Shown: positions 8,164-16,877 of the stretch, piece after piece
Layout of the letters: each line of letters begins with the position of its first letter
Numbering within the stretch: position 1 is the stretch's first letter
Assembly (NCBI GenBank): GCA_020047715.1
Contig: JAIFNN010000121.1
Span: 1 to 39,836, forward strand
Origin: Bacteroidota bacterium
GTDB taxonomy: Bacteria; Bacteroidota; Bacteroidia; Bacteroidales; GCA-2748055
Length of the DNA stretch: 39,836 nucleotides
Direction: 5' to 3'
Position numbers and translations under genes: made by a program
Notes under the pieces: model-generated
The model's database searches: none
The model's input: only the letters and a program-made list of their open reading frames with translations
What the model was told of the DNA's origin: nothing

Positions 8164-8397
8164 CTATTCGCCCTTATCAATCTGAGCTTTTGCTTTTTTA
8201 GGTGGCAGAAAAATCTCTTCAGTCACAACACTTTTACCGGCTTTTACTTCTAATTCTTTTCACGCATTTTTGGAAACAGTTCCTTTGGTTTTCCTGGCCC
8301 TGGCGTTTTGCTTTAGCCCTAATGCCTTTTCGGCTTCAGCTATTTTATGTGTTCAAAGCTCAGCCAAAGCTGTAATAATCAACTCTGAATCAGTCAT
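8164..8397 (-). pseudogene. Degenerate C-terminal remnant resembling BRO-type phage antirepressor tails
   Basis: On the minus strand one frame of 77 codons from an ATG at 8395-8397 to a TAG at 8164-8166 reads like protein apart from two internal TGA codons (codons 15 and 46). Segments include MTDSELIITALAEL, IAEAEKALGLKQNARARK, then KELEVKAGKSVVTEEIFLPP. The pattern of a lysine-rich stretch, then K-N-A-stop-K-E-L-E, then GKSVVT and FLPP resembles my memory of C-terminal tails in Bacteroidota BRO-family antirepressor-like proteins, where a KNARKELE-type string is common. Both stops could have arisen as CGA to TGA changes at arginine positions. The N-terminal Bro-N domain is not present upstream: another in-frame TGA lies just before the ATG. 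Most likely a decayed prophage or mobile-element leftover. The family name is tentative; the coding remnant itself is better supported. Confidence 0.5.
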
Positions 8398-8533
8398 GTG
8401 ATTGCGAAAATAATGAAATCAATGAATGTAAAATATTCTCATAAATAATTACCATTCCAACCACTTACACTATTAATTTCTTTATTTTAAAAAAATAGCA
8501 CCTTGAAATAAAGCTTTTCTTAAAGGTTTCAAA

Positions 8534-9805
8534 CTATTTAATCACACTCCCAAGATCCCTCACAACCATCTGCACCGTTTCTTTGCTTCGTTGCTCCAAT
8601 AACTTGTCTTTATTCACAAGAACCCTTGAAATGGTACTCTCATCAAAGTACCGAATGGTTATCAATTCGAGGGAGTTCTCCCAACGGACCAGAAAATGAT
8701 CCTCAAGATCCTTCACAACTCGAGGTATCCTAGTCTTGTCGTTATTAACACAAACCATAAAACTCACTGCCGAGTTTTGCATCAGGTTAATACGGAATCC
8801 ATGCCGGGCAAAAAAGCCCAGAATTAGTTCGAGATTATCTTCGGCAATGAACGAAAAATCCTTTGGGGAAATAGAGATCAATACCTGATCCATTTTAAAA
8901 ATAAACGAGGGTATCAATTTGTCATAAACTTCGTCGCCTACCAAGCTGCCTTCTTCCGAGGGATGCACAAAGGATTTCACCTGCAGCTTGATATTTTTCT
9001 GCTTGAGAGGCTGTATTGTTTTAGGATGTATTACGCTTGCTCCGTAATAAGCAAGCTCAATAGCATCCCGGTAAGAAAGCTGCCGCAGCAGAACGGTTTC
9101 ATCAAACCACTTTGGATCAGCATTCAGCACTCCGGGAACATCCTTCCATATTATTACCCTTTCTGCATCAAGGATGTAGGCAAGGATGGCAGCGGTATAA
9201 TCCGACCCTTCCCTACCAAGGGTTGTTGTGAGGTTATTTATGGTGGATGCCAAAAATCCCTGGGTGAGAAGAATCTGATCTCCCCCGAAGAAAAAATCCT
9301 TTTTTATGAGCTCTTCAGACAGTTCCCAGTCGATCTTTGCTTCTCGATAGGTGTTATCCGACTTCAGGGAACGGCGCACATCGATCCATCGGGCTCGGAG
9401 ACCGGCCTCTTTAAGGTACGCTGCAACAATTGTTGTGGATAAAACCTCACCGAAGGAAACAATCTGGTCATAATCGTAATCGTAATTTAAACTAGGGGGA
9501 TCGGAAACTCTTGATGCCAGCATTGAAAACAAATGCCCGGTTTTCTTGTAAACATCATGTGATTTTGAGGGGAAAAGGCCCTCCATTATTCCCAGATGAT
9601 AATCCTCAACAAGCTTTATCGCCTCTTCCAATCCCTCTTTCTGGTGAAAGTACCGGAATACGACCTCTTCCAGGGCGTTGGTCATTTTGCCCATAGCCGA
9701 AACAACCACAACCAGGTTTTCGCTGTAGCTGCCCACAATTTCTGTAAGGTTCTTTACCGCTTCGGGACTTTTTACCGAGGCCCCGCCAAATTTAAACACA
9801 AGCAT
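8534..9805 (-). CDS. lysC: Aspartate kinase, LysC type
   Basis: A monofunctional aspartokinase of 423 aa. The N-terminal catalytic domain begins LVFKFGGASV (the usual KFGGTS with Ala for Thr) and contains VVSAMGKMTNAL, the aspartate-binding/catalytic region TTLGREGSDYTAA, WKDVPGVLNADP and YYGASVIHPKT. Two ACT domains follow from about residue 305, the usual site of end-product control. It supplies aspartyl-phosphate for diaminopimelate, lysine, threonine and methionine; MurE in the dcw cluster has the diaminopimelate signature. No homoserine dehydrogenase domain is fused. The start at 9805 places KFGG at residue 5, as in the family. No perfect -7 box was found upstream, where a large palindromic repeat begins 60 nt away. 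The gene name follows the usual convention; the end-product specificity is not visible. Confidence 0.93.
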   Translation of the reverse strand: MLVFKFGGASVKSPEAVKNLTEIVGSYSENLVVVVSAMGKMTNALEEVVFRYFHQKEGLEEAIKLVEDYHLGIMEGLFPSKSHDVYKKTGHLFSMLASRVSDPPSLNYDYDYDQIVSFGEVLSTTIVAAYLKEAGLRARWIDVRRSLKSDNTYREAKIDWELSEELIKKDFFFGGDQILLTQGFLASTINNLTTTLGREGSDYTAAILAYILDAERVIIWKDVPGVLNADPKWFDETVLLRQLSYRDAIELAYYGASVIHPKTIQPLKQKNIKLQVKSFVHPSEEGSLVGDEVYDKLIPSFIFKMDQVLISISPKDFSFIAEDNLELILGFFARHGFRINLMQNSAVSFMVCVNNDKTRIPRVVKDLEDHFLVRWENSLELITIRYFDESTISRVLVNKDKLLEQRSKETVQMVVRDLGSVIK

Positions 9806-9864
9806 ATTTAATGATATTTTTCAAGTTTGGATTTCAAATTCTTTTCTACCACAAGTTATCTTTT

Positions 9865-9974
9865 TTAACCAACATGTTACGCGGAGTATTTTCACAGAGC
9901 TACACAAAGTTTCTTTTTCCATTTCTTCCCCTCTGTGTGACTCTGTGACGCTCTCTGCGAAACTCTGTGGTTAA
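9865..9974. repeat. Large imperfect inverted repeat rich in CACAGAG
   Basis: The left arm 9865-9909 and the reverse complement of the right arm 9931-9974 both begin TTAACCA and align over about 44 bases: both have a C-G-C core then GAG, an identical TCACAGAG, then ACACA-R-AG. Roughly three quarters of positions agree, with a pyrimidine-rich loop of about 21 nt. A third, partial unit (CCACAGAG near 9989-9996, then TTTTTCACGG) follows. It fills most of the space between divergent lysC and mfd. The structure looks like a non-autonomous intergenic repeat (REP/MITE-like), not a simple terminator. Confidence 0.6.
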
Positions 9975-10063
9975 CTTCTTCATTTTTGCCACAGAGTATA
10001 TTTTTCACGGAAACTTAAAAACATAAATTTACTGATTTAACTAAAACCTAAGCCCTTTTTCGC

Positions 10064-10071
10064 TACTTTTG
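10064..10071 (+). promoter_or_regulatory. Bacteroidota -7 promoter box for mfd
   Basis: TACTTTTG, a perfect TAnnTTTG match followed by CAG, ends 16 nt before the mfd ATG at 10088, predicting a leader of about 11 nt. A TTTA about 24 nt upstream could be a weak -33 element. Confidence 0.55.
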
Positions 10072-10087
10072 CAGCGATTTATTCAGA

Positions 10088-13000
10088 ATGCTCGAAGGAT
10101 TATACAAGTACAGTAAAGAAGCAGACGAGATATCCGGTCTTTTGCAGGAACCGGCCGGGATATTTTTGCAATTAAAAGGGCTTTCAGGATCTTCTCAGGC
10201 TGCATTTATTCACTCCTGTCTGTCAAAAACCAAAGGAGCACACCTTATTATACTCCCCGAAAAGGAACAAGCCGCATACTTCTACAACGATCTTACCAAT
10301 CTCGATGGCATCGAGCGTTGTCTGTTTTTCCCATCCTCCTACATTCGTTCCATACAGTATAAAAAAACTGACGAGGCCAATATCATTACCCGCACCCAGG
10401 TTTTAAAACGACTGAGCGAAAAGCGCGTCGCAAGTTTTATCGTCACCTACCCCGAAGCCCTGATGGAACGGGTAATCAGCCGAAGGGGTTTGGACGACAA
10501 CACTTTCGAGATGCGAGAGGGCGAAAAAGTAAATCGCGAATTCCTCAAGGATTTACTGGAAACCTATAAATTCGAACTCGTCGATTTTGTTTACGAACCG
10601 GGGCAATATGCGCTTCGGGGGAGTATAATCGACATTTTCTCCTATTCCTCCACCCTTCCCCACCGGATCGATTTCTTCGGCGAAGAGATAGAATCAATAC
10701 GGAGTTTTGACATTGAGACGCAGTTATCCCTCGAGAAAATAAAAAAAATAAGCCTGATCCCCAACATGCAATGGGAACAGGAACGACTGGTAAAGCGGGT
10801 ATCGATACTGGAATACCTTCCCAAAAGCACTTCCATCTGGACCAACGACCTGATGATGATTTATGGAAAAATCGACGAGGTCTACGATAAGACCTCCTTT
10901 GAGGACGAGAAAGACAAAACACTTGTAAAATCGGAGGTCATTGTAAACTCTCAGATACTGAACCGCGATATTCATTCGCTCAACAAAATTGAGTTTGGAG
11001 GGTTCACGGTTCCCAATCCCACGAAAAAATTCGAGTTCAACACCTCCCCTCAGCCGGTGTTCAACAAGAACTTCGACCTGCTTGTGGCGGACCTCAAGGA
11101 GCGGAAAGAAAACGATTATGATGTTATGATCCTCTCAGAGAGCGAAAAGCAGATTGAGCGACTCAACGAAATATTCGCCGCAATTGATACCTCGATCAGT
11201 TTCACACCGGTTTTAAAAACATTTCACCAGGGCTTTATCGATCACGACCTGAAAGTTTGCCTCTACACCGACCATGAGATTTTCGAAAGGTACCATAAGT
11301 TTCAGCTTAACGACCGCTACAGCAAGAAAGAGTCGATCAGCATCAAGGAACTGTCGGGACTGAACCCGGGCGATTATATTGTTCATGTGGATCATGGCAT
11401 AGGGATTTTCGGGGGATTGGAAACTATTGAGATCAGCGGCAAGAAACAGGAATCGGTGCGCCTGGTGTACCGCGATCAGGATGTTATCTACGTGAGCATC
11501 CACAACCTGCATCGAATCTCCAAATATAAAGGAAAAGAGGGTGATGCTCCCAAGATTTACAAACTTGGCAACGGTGCATGGCAAAAACTCAAGCAGGCTA
11601 CCAAGAAGAAAATCAAGGATATTGCTGAGGACCTTATCAAGCTTTACGCCGAAAGAAAACAACAGGTAGGATTTCGTTTCAGTCCCGATACATACTTACA
11701 GCGGGAGCTGGAAGCCTCCTTTATATATGAGGATACTCCCGATCAGTTGAAGACAACCCGCGATGTGAAGGAAGGCATGGAAGCGGAATTCCCTATGGAT
11801 CGGCTGGTTTGCGGCGATGTGGGTTTCGGAAAAACAGAGATCGCCGTTCGTGCAGCTTTCAAGGCGGTAACCGATTCGAAGCAAGTTGCCATTTTGGTAC
11901 CCACCACAATTCTTGCTTTTCAACATTACAACACTTTTAAGGAACGGCTGAAGGAATTCCCATGTACTGTCGATTATGTTAGTCGCTTCAGGAAACCTGC
12001 CGATCAGAAGGCTATTTTACAGAAACTTGCAAAGGGGGAAATCGATATCCTTATAGGAACCCACAAATTGGTAGGAAAGGAAATAAAATTCAAGGATCTG
12101 GGATTGCTGATTATCGATGAAGAGCAAAAGTTCGGCGTAGGAGTGAAGGAAAAGTTGCGGCAAATGAAACTTAACGTCGACACCCTCACCTTAACCGCTA
12201 CTCCGATTCCCCGAACCTTGCAGTTTTCACTAATGGGAGCAAGGGATCTCTCCATCATAAACACTCCCCCTCCTAACCGACACCCCATAATAACCGAACT
12301 GCATACCTTCAACGAAGATATAATCAGGGAGGCCATAGAATATGAAGTAAGCCGCGGAGGGCAGGTCTTTTTCATCAACAACCGCATTCAGAACATCCAT
12401 GAACTTGCAGTGTTAATCGGGAAAATTTGTAAATCGGTAAGGGTTGTTGTTGCTCATGGTCAGATGGAAGGAAACCAGCTTGAAAAAACCATGCTTGAAT
12501 TTGTTCAGGGTGATTATGATGTATTGGTTGCAACTTCGATTATTGAATCAGGATTGGATATTCCCAACGCCAATACCATTATAATCAATAATGCACATCA
12601 TTTCGGGCTCAGTGACCTTCATCAGCTCCGCGGGAGGGTTGGCCGTTCGAACAAAAAAGCTTTTTGTTACCTGCTTGCCCCGCCAGTAACTCTAATGACC
12701 AATGAGGCGCGAAGGAAGATGAGGGCTATCGAGGAGTTCTCGGATTTGGGCAGTGGTTTTAATATTGCCATGCAGGATCTTGACATCCGTGGATCGGGAA
12801 ACCTTCTTGGAGCTGAGCAGAGCGGGTTTATCGCTGATATTGGATATGAGACCTACCAGAGAATTCTCAACGAGGCTATTCTTGAGCTGCGCGAAAACGA
12901 ATTTAAAGACCTTTACCCTGTGAGCGAGGAAGAACAGGTCAACAAACAATACATAAGCGATTGCCAGATTGATACCGATCTGGAGATACTTTTCCCCGAC

Positions 13001-13405
13001 ACCTATATTAATAATGTGTCGGAACGTATTCGACTTTACCGCGAGCTGGACAATATTCCCGATGAAAGCGGACTTGCAGCATTCGAAAACAGCTTGCTCG
13101 ACCGCTTTGGGACCATACCTCCTCAAACCAATGAATTGCTTAACGTTGTTCGATTAAGGTGGAGAGCGCTGAATCTCGGTATGGAAAAAATAATCATTAA
13201 AAACGCCACAATGATTATCTATTTCATTCAGGATCCGAAATCCAAGTATTACCAGTCGGGAGTATTTGGAAGTATTTTAAATTTTGTTCAGCATATGGGG
13301 CGGAGCGTAGTACTAAAAGAGGAGAACCAGCGTTTGAGTCTTAGGGTACCACAGATAAAAAACGTTAAATCGGCTATTGGGGTATTGGATAAAATAATAG
13401 TGTGA
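10088..13405 (+). CDS. mfd: Transcription-repair coupling factor Mfd
   Basis: A 1105-residue ATP-dependent translocase that removes RNA polymerase stalled at DNA lesions and recruits UvrA. The N-terminal part (about 1-400) is the UvrB-like damage-recognition region. The RNA-polymerase-interacting CarD-like domain starts near residue 424 (LNPGDYIVHVDHGIG). The helicase core has Walker A GDVGFGKT (576-583), DEEQ (677-680), TATPIPRTL and, in the second RecA lobe, GRVGRS. The C-terminal part matches the autoinhibitory TRCF domain. Length is normal for the family and no motif is damaged. It has its own promoter and is followed after 17 nt by coaX, so the downstream genes may be read from the same start. 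Confidence 0.97.
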   Translation: MLEGLYKYSKEADEISGLLQEPAGIFLQLKGLSGSSQAAFIHSCLSKTKGAHLIILPEKEQAAYFYNDLTNLDGIERCLFFPSSYIRSIQYKKTDEANIITRTQVLKRLSEKRVASFIVTYPEALMERVISRRGLDDNTFEMREGEKVNREFLKDLLETYKFELVDFVYEPGQYALRGSIIDIFSYSSTLPHRIDFFGEEIESIRSFDIETQLSLEKIKKISLIPNMQWEQERLVKRVSILEYLPKSTSIWTNDLMMIYGKIDEVYDKTSFEDEKDKTLVKSEVIVNSQILNRDIHSLNKIEFGGFTVPNPTKKFEFNTSPQPVFNKNFDLLVADLKERKENDYDVMILSESEKQIERLNEIFAAIDTSISFTPVLKTFHQGFIDHDLKVCLYTDHEIFERYHKFQLNDRYSKKESISIKELSGLNPGDYIVHVDHGIGIFGGLETIEISGKKQESVRLVYRDQDVIYVSIHNLHRISKYKGKEGDAPKIYKLGNGAWQKLKQATKKKIKDIAEDLIKLYAERKQQVGFRFSPDTYLQRELEASFIYEDTPDQLKTTRDVKEGMEAEFPMDRLVCGDVGFGKTEIAVRAAFKAVTDSKQVAILVPTTILAFQHYNTFKERLKEFPCTVDYVSRFRKPADQKAILQKLAKGEIDILIGTHKLVGKEIKFKDLGLLIIDEEQKFGVGVKEKLRQMKLNVDTLTLTATPIPRTLQFSLMGARDLSIINTPPPNRHPIITELHTFNEDIIREAIEYEVSRGGQVFFINNRIQNIHELAVLIGKICKSVRVVVAHGQMEGNQLEKTMLEFVQGDYDVLVATSIIESGLDIPNANTIIINNAHHFGLSDLHQLRGRVGRSNKKAFCYLLAPPVTLMTNEARRKMRAIEEFSDLGSGFNIAMQDLDIRGSGNLLGAEQSGFIADIGYETYQRILNEAILELRENEFKDLYPVSEEEQVNKQYISDCQIDTDLEILFPDTYINNVSERIRLYRELDNIPDESGLAAFENSLLDRFGTIPPQTNELLNVVRLRWRALNLGMEKIIIKNATMIIYFIQDPKSKYYQSGVFGSILNFVQHMGRSVVLKEENQRLSLRVPQIKNVKSAIGVLDKIIV

Positions 13406-13422
13406 AATTTTTGTTTTAAGGC

Positions 13423-14157
13423 ATGAACTTGGTAATTGATCAGGGAAACACGGTTTGCAAGTTTGCTGTTTTCAACGACAGCGAAATAATTGAAAGAACT
13501 ACCGGGCAGGAGCTCACGGAAGATCTCCTTGCTATGCTATTTGCCAGGCATCCGGAGATTACCTGTGGCATCCTTTCATCGGTTTCGGAATATAAACCAG
13601 AGGTGGGAGAATGGCTCAACACAAAACTCAAGACCTTTATAATTCTGAGTCCCGAAACTCCGCTACCCATCAAAAACAATTATCAAACCAAGTCGAGTCT
13701 GGGTTACGACCGTATTGCGGATGCTGTTGGTGCGTTCTCCCTTTTTCCCGGGAAAAATATACTGATAATTGATGCGGGCACGGCAATTACCATCGATCTT
13801 TTAACCGCCAAGGGGGAGTTTTATGGCGGCAATATCTCGCCAGGTTTGGATTTACGGTTCAGAGCCCTGCATGAATTCACAAAAAAACTTCCCCTGATAG
13901 AAAAGAAAGAGGACTTCCCAATAATGGGCAGATCAACTGAAGATGCAATTCTGGCAGGGGTTTTGAACGGTGCCGTCTTTGAGTTGGACGGATATATAGA
14001 GAATCTGAAAAAACAATATTCCGATCTTGCAATCATTTTAACTGGTGGTGATATTAATTACTTTGATAAAAAGTTAAAAAACTCCATCTTTGTGCATTTA
14101 AATTTAAACATCACCGGATTAAACCGAATTCTGGAATACAATGTCAAAAACTATTAG
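13423..14157 (+). CDS. coaX: Type III pantothenate kinase
   Basis: CoaX (244 aa) phosphorylates pantothenate in the first step of coenzyme A synthesis; it is cytoplasmic and needs a monovalent cation. Visible motifs are the N-terminal phosphate-binding DQGNT (residues 6-10), SLGYDRIADAVGA (about 90-102), IIDAGTAITID (about 108-118), GGNISPGLDLR and a late TGGD. These are the standard CoaX signatures. The SLGYDR form, in place of SLGADR, is in my recollection usual in Bacteroidota. It follows mfd by 17 nt, and its last 17 nt overlap the start of the outer-membrane protein gene, so translation of the two is probably coupled. Confidence 0.95.
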   Translation: MNLVIDQGNTVCKFAVFNDSEIIERTTGQELTEDLLAMLFARHPEITCGILSSVSEYKPEVGEWLNTKLKTFIILSPETPLPIKNNYQTKSSLGYDRIADAVGAFSLFPGKNILIIDAGTAITIDLLTAKGEFYGGNISPGLDLRFRALHEFTKKLPLIEKKEDFPIMGRSTEDAILAGVLNGAVFELDGYIENLKKQYSDLAIILTGGDINYFDKKLKNSIFVHLNLNITGLNRILEYNVKNY

Positions 14158-15430
14158 ATTGTTCCTCTCAGCCCTATTGCTGTGTGCAATTCCTGTGGCT
14201 GCTCAGGTAAATACCAGTTCCCCCTATTCAAGGTTTGGATTAGGCGAATTGCTCCAACCCGGTTTTACACAGAACCTCTCCATGGGAGGTACAGGAATCG
14301 GCACCCGCTCATCATCCCAGATAAACTATCTGAACCCTGCGTCCTATACGGAAATCGACACCATGTCGTTCCTCTTTGATTTCGGGCTGAGCGGTTCACA
14401 AACCAAGTATTCCACCAACTCGCTTGAATCGCAATTGGCAAACTATAATATACACCATATTGCTATTGGCTTCGGCATTACGAAGAACTGGAAATCCAGC
14501 ATCGGCGTATTGCCGTATAGTTCGGTTGGTTATGATATAGTAGAAAACAAATTTCTCAGTGGGGCCGGATTAGTCGATTATAATTACAAAGGCAGAGGTG
14601 GTTTAAACCGATTGTATATTGGTAACTCGGTGCGCTTCCTGAATCATTTTTCGGTTGGGCTTAACCTGAGTTATTTGTTTGGGTATCTCAACTACTCCAG
14701 GGCGGTTGATTTCCCTGCCGATGCAGCAGCAGCCACAACCACCATAGAAAACCGGCTGGACATCGGTGACATTAGCTATAATCTCGGATTTCAGTATCAC
14801 GACACCTTTAATGAAAAGTATTTCCTTACACTTGGAGTAATCTTCGACAATGACTCCAAATTAAAAACTTCCCAGAAGCTGGTTCAGACGACATTTTATC
14901 CGGGTGTTGGAGTTAATATTGGGGATACCATAATAATAGACCCTTCATTTGTGGTGAATACAGAAGACAAAGCAGTAGAAACATTGCTTCCAAGAAACAT
15001 GGGGGTTGGATTCAGCTTTGGTATCAAGAACAAACTCACGCTGGCAGGTGATTACAGTACAATGGAATGGAGCAAATCATTCATACCCGGGAAATCAGAT
15101 ACACTCGCAAATTCCAGTTCCTTTAATTTTGGAATGGAATACACACCAAATGATCAAGCCTTGCAAGGATACTATAACAGAGTGCATTACAGGCTTGGAG
15201 GATACTATTCCAACAACTATCTTCGCATAAGGGAACAGCAGTTACAAGATTATGGCATAAGTTTTGGAGTAGGATTACCATTCAAGGGTAGCAAATCGAG
15301 TTTTAACCTTGGTGTAATTATTGGACAAAGAGGTACATTGACAAACAACCTGATAAAAGAGAACTTTACAATGGTGAATTTTGGACTAACACTTCACGAT
15401 TTCTGGTTCTACAAACGAAAATTTGATTAA
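14141..15430 (+). CDS. Outer-membrane beta-barrel protein, function unknown
   Basis: A 429-residue protein with a cleavable signal peptide (about 1-21, ending VAAQ), followed by SPYSRFGLGEL and GGTGIGTRSSSQINYLNPASY. These resemble the N-terminus of PorV/FadL-like barrels in Bacteroidota, with the NPA motif common in FadL-type proteins. The rest alternates aromatic and glycine residues, as expected for amphipathic beta strands, and it ends with aromatic and charged residues (FWFYKRKFD). It is therefore likely an outer-membrane barrel. The ATG overlaps coaX by 17 nt, and the TPR protein follows after 11 nt. Its position before lptC suggests an envelope role, but substrate and partners cannot be read from the sequence. 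Confidence 0.75.
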   Translation: MSKTIRLFLSALLLCAIPVAAQVNTSSPYSRFGLGELLQPGFTQNLSMGGTGIGTRSSSQINYLNPASYTEIDTMSFLFDFGLSGSQTKYSTNSLESQLANYNIHHIAIGFGITKNWKSSIGVLPYSSVGYDIVENKFLSGAGLVDYNYKGRGGLNRLYIGNSVRFLNHFSVGLNLSYLFGYLNYSRAVDFPADAAAATTTIENRLDIGDISYNLGFQYHDTFNEKYFLTLGVIFDNDSKLKTSQKLVQTTFYPGVGVNIGDTIIIDPSFVVNTEDKAVETLLPRNMGVGFSFGIKNKLTLAGDYSTMEWSKSFIPGKSDTLANSSSFNFGMEYTPNDQALQGYYNRVHYRLGGYYSNNYLRIREQQLQDYGISFGVGLPFKGSKSSFNLGVIIGQRGTLTNNLIKENFTMVNFGLTLHDFWFYKRKFD

Positions 15431-15441
15431 ACATTGAAGCT

Positions 15442-16788
15442 ATGAAAACCACGGGACTGAAAGTTTTACTGATTATGCTGGTAGCTATTTCTGCTGCAAC
15501 ACAGACTTTCGCACAAAAGGGAGTTGAAGACGGATCACAATATGGAAAAGGAGAGGACAGCATCAGTTGTATCAGGAATCTTTCTTTATATTATGAATAC
15601 TACAAACATGACAATTACAGAGACGCCATTGGTTCCTGGAGAGAAGTTTTCTTTAACTGCCCCTCATCCAGAGAATCACTTTATGCAAATGGAGTGAACA
15701 TGTATAAATCATTTATTGATGCTGAAAAAGACCCTATAAGAATTGCTGCTTTTTCCGACACCATAATGATGATTTACGATCAACGTATTAAGTATTTCGG
15801 CGGTGAAGGAAATGTTCTTGGTCGCAAAGGCGTTGATTTGCTTCGTTACAGAAGAGATGACGGAGACAAATTCGTTCAGGAGGGCTACAACTGCCTGAAG
15901 AAGTCTGTAGAAATCGAAGCTGCAAATTCATCCCCCGTAGTGCTTACCACATTCATGTCGGCCAGCATAAGTCTGTTTCTGAGAGGTCTGCTTACCAATG
16001 AACAGGTAGTAATGGACTACTTGTCTGCTACCGAGATTCTCGATAGCCAGTTGGCAGCACGTCCATCGCCAAAAACCCAACAGGCTAAAGACGCCATTGA
16101 GTTAAACATCCGGGAAAGCAAAGCATTGTCGTGCGAACTTATTGTAAAGATCTATGAACCCAAGCTTGCGGCGAATCGGAACGATCCCGATTTCCTTAAA
16201 AAGATTACGGGATTCCTGACCGATTCTCAGTGTGAAGGCGAAAAGTTGTTTGCCGATGCTTCCGAAATGCTATATTCTATTGAACCTTCACCCCAGGCCG
16301 CATATAAACTTGCAAGGGTTTTCCTGCAACCTCAAAGGCAAGACTATGAGAAAAGCGTGAAGTACTATAAGGAGGCTGCCGAATATGCCACCGACGAACA
16401 GGCAACTTACCTTTACGAGCTTGCAATTGTTCTGAACAGCCACATGAACCAACCTGAAGCCGCCGCTGTGTATGCCAACGAAGCCATACGGATTAAACCC
16501 AATTGGGGAGACCCCTATATTTTGCTTGGCGCAATTTACATCTCCGGAAGCAGTTCATTTGATGATCCCTTCGTGAAAAAAACAATATACTGGCTTGCCG
16601 TTGATATGTTCCAAAAAGCTAAAAGTGTTGATCCCAGTGTTACAGAAAAAGCCAATTCCCTCATTACTGCTCATTCTGCATACTTCCCAAGTGTTGAAGA
16701 TGTGTTCTTCCACAGTCTCAAAGAAGGGCAGTCTTACAATATCGGCGGATGGATTAACCGCTCAACAACAGTAAGAGGACGGAAGTAA
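15442..16788 (+). CDS. Secreted tetratricopeptide-repeat protein
   Basis: A 448-residue protein with a signal peptide (about 1-25, ending TFAQ). The mature part is alpha-helical with TPR-like units, clearest at about 285-370 (YKLARVFLQPQRQDYEKSVKYY, ATYLYELAIVL, AAAVYANEAIRIKPNWGDPYILLG). Such proteins are periplasmic or outer-membrane-facing scaffolds. It lies 11 nt after the beta-barrel gene and 89 nt before lptC. A stem-loop sits in that latter gap. No enzymatic motif is seen, and the partner proteins are unknown. Confidence 0.78.
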   Translation: MKTTGLKVLLIMLVAISAATQTFAQKGVEDGSQYGKGEDSISCIRNLSLYYEYYKHDNYRDAIGSWREVFFNCPSSRESLYANGVNMYKSFIDAEKDPIRIAAFSDTIMMIYDQRIKYFGGEGNVLGRKGVDLLRYRRDDGDKFVQEGYNCLKKSVEIEAANSSPVVLTTFMSASISLFLRGLLTNEQVVMDYLSATEILDSQLAARPSPKTQQAKDAIELNIRESKALSCELIVKIYEPKLAANRNDPDFLKKITGFLTDSQCEGEKLFADASEMLYSIEPSPQAAYKLARVFLQPQRQDYEKSVKYYKEAAEYATDEQATYLYELAIVLNSHMNQPEAAAVYANEAIRIKPNWGDPYILLGAIYISGSSSFDDPFVKKTIYWLAVDMFQKAKSVDPSVTEKANSLITAHSAYFPSVEDVFFHSLKEGQSYNIGGWINRSTTVRGRK

Positions 16789-16802
16789 ATCGATAGGCTC
16801 TT

Positions 16803-16850
16803 AGGCTGAGGGATTAGGAAAACTTTTTAAAACCCTTAATACCTCAGTCT
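16803..16850. repeat. Imperfect stem-loop between the TPR gene and lptC
   Basis: The arms 16803-16818 and 16833-16850 pair almost completely (core CTGAGG with CCTCAG), with one mismatched G, one other mismatch and one bulge, around a 14-nt A/T-rich loop. It follows the TPR stop by 14 nt, but no U-run comes after, so it may attenuate or protect RNA rather than terminate. It could also be a small intergenic repeat. Confidence 0.45.
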
Positions 16851-16877
16851 GAAAACCTACAGTTTAAAAAACATCCC

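Larger units (their letters stand above)
7877..8533. other. 657-nt gap without an intact gene
   Basis: Between the start of the hybrid kinase and the stop of lysC there is no intact convincing gene. The stretch holds the kinase promoter candidate, the paired palindromes at 7977-8013 and the broken antirepressor-like remnant at 8164-8397. The rest is A+T-rich. A plus-strand open frame at 8050-8253 runs partly antisense to the remnant and shows no recognisable motif. Confidence 0.6.

Noticed and set aside
8050-8253. Plus-strand open frame of 67 residues in the kinase-lysC gap
   Set aside because: No recognisable motif, A+T-rich composition, and its second half runs antisense to a better protein-like remnant.
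8164-8397. TGA recoding (selenocysteine or tryptophan) as an explanation for the in-frame TGA codons
   Set aside because: pyrC ends with TAG, but many genes here (mfd, rsmH, murC, murG) end with TGA at the expected place, so TGA is a normal stop. No SECIS-like hairpin was evident. Decay is simpler.
8963-9442. Plus-strand open frame of 159 residues opposite lysC
   Set aside because: Antisense to aspartokinase motifs that are clearly conserved on the minus strand.
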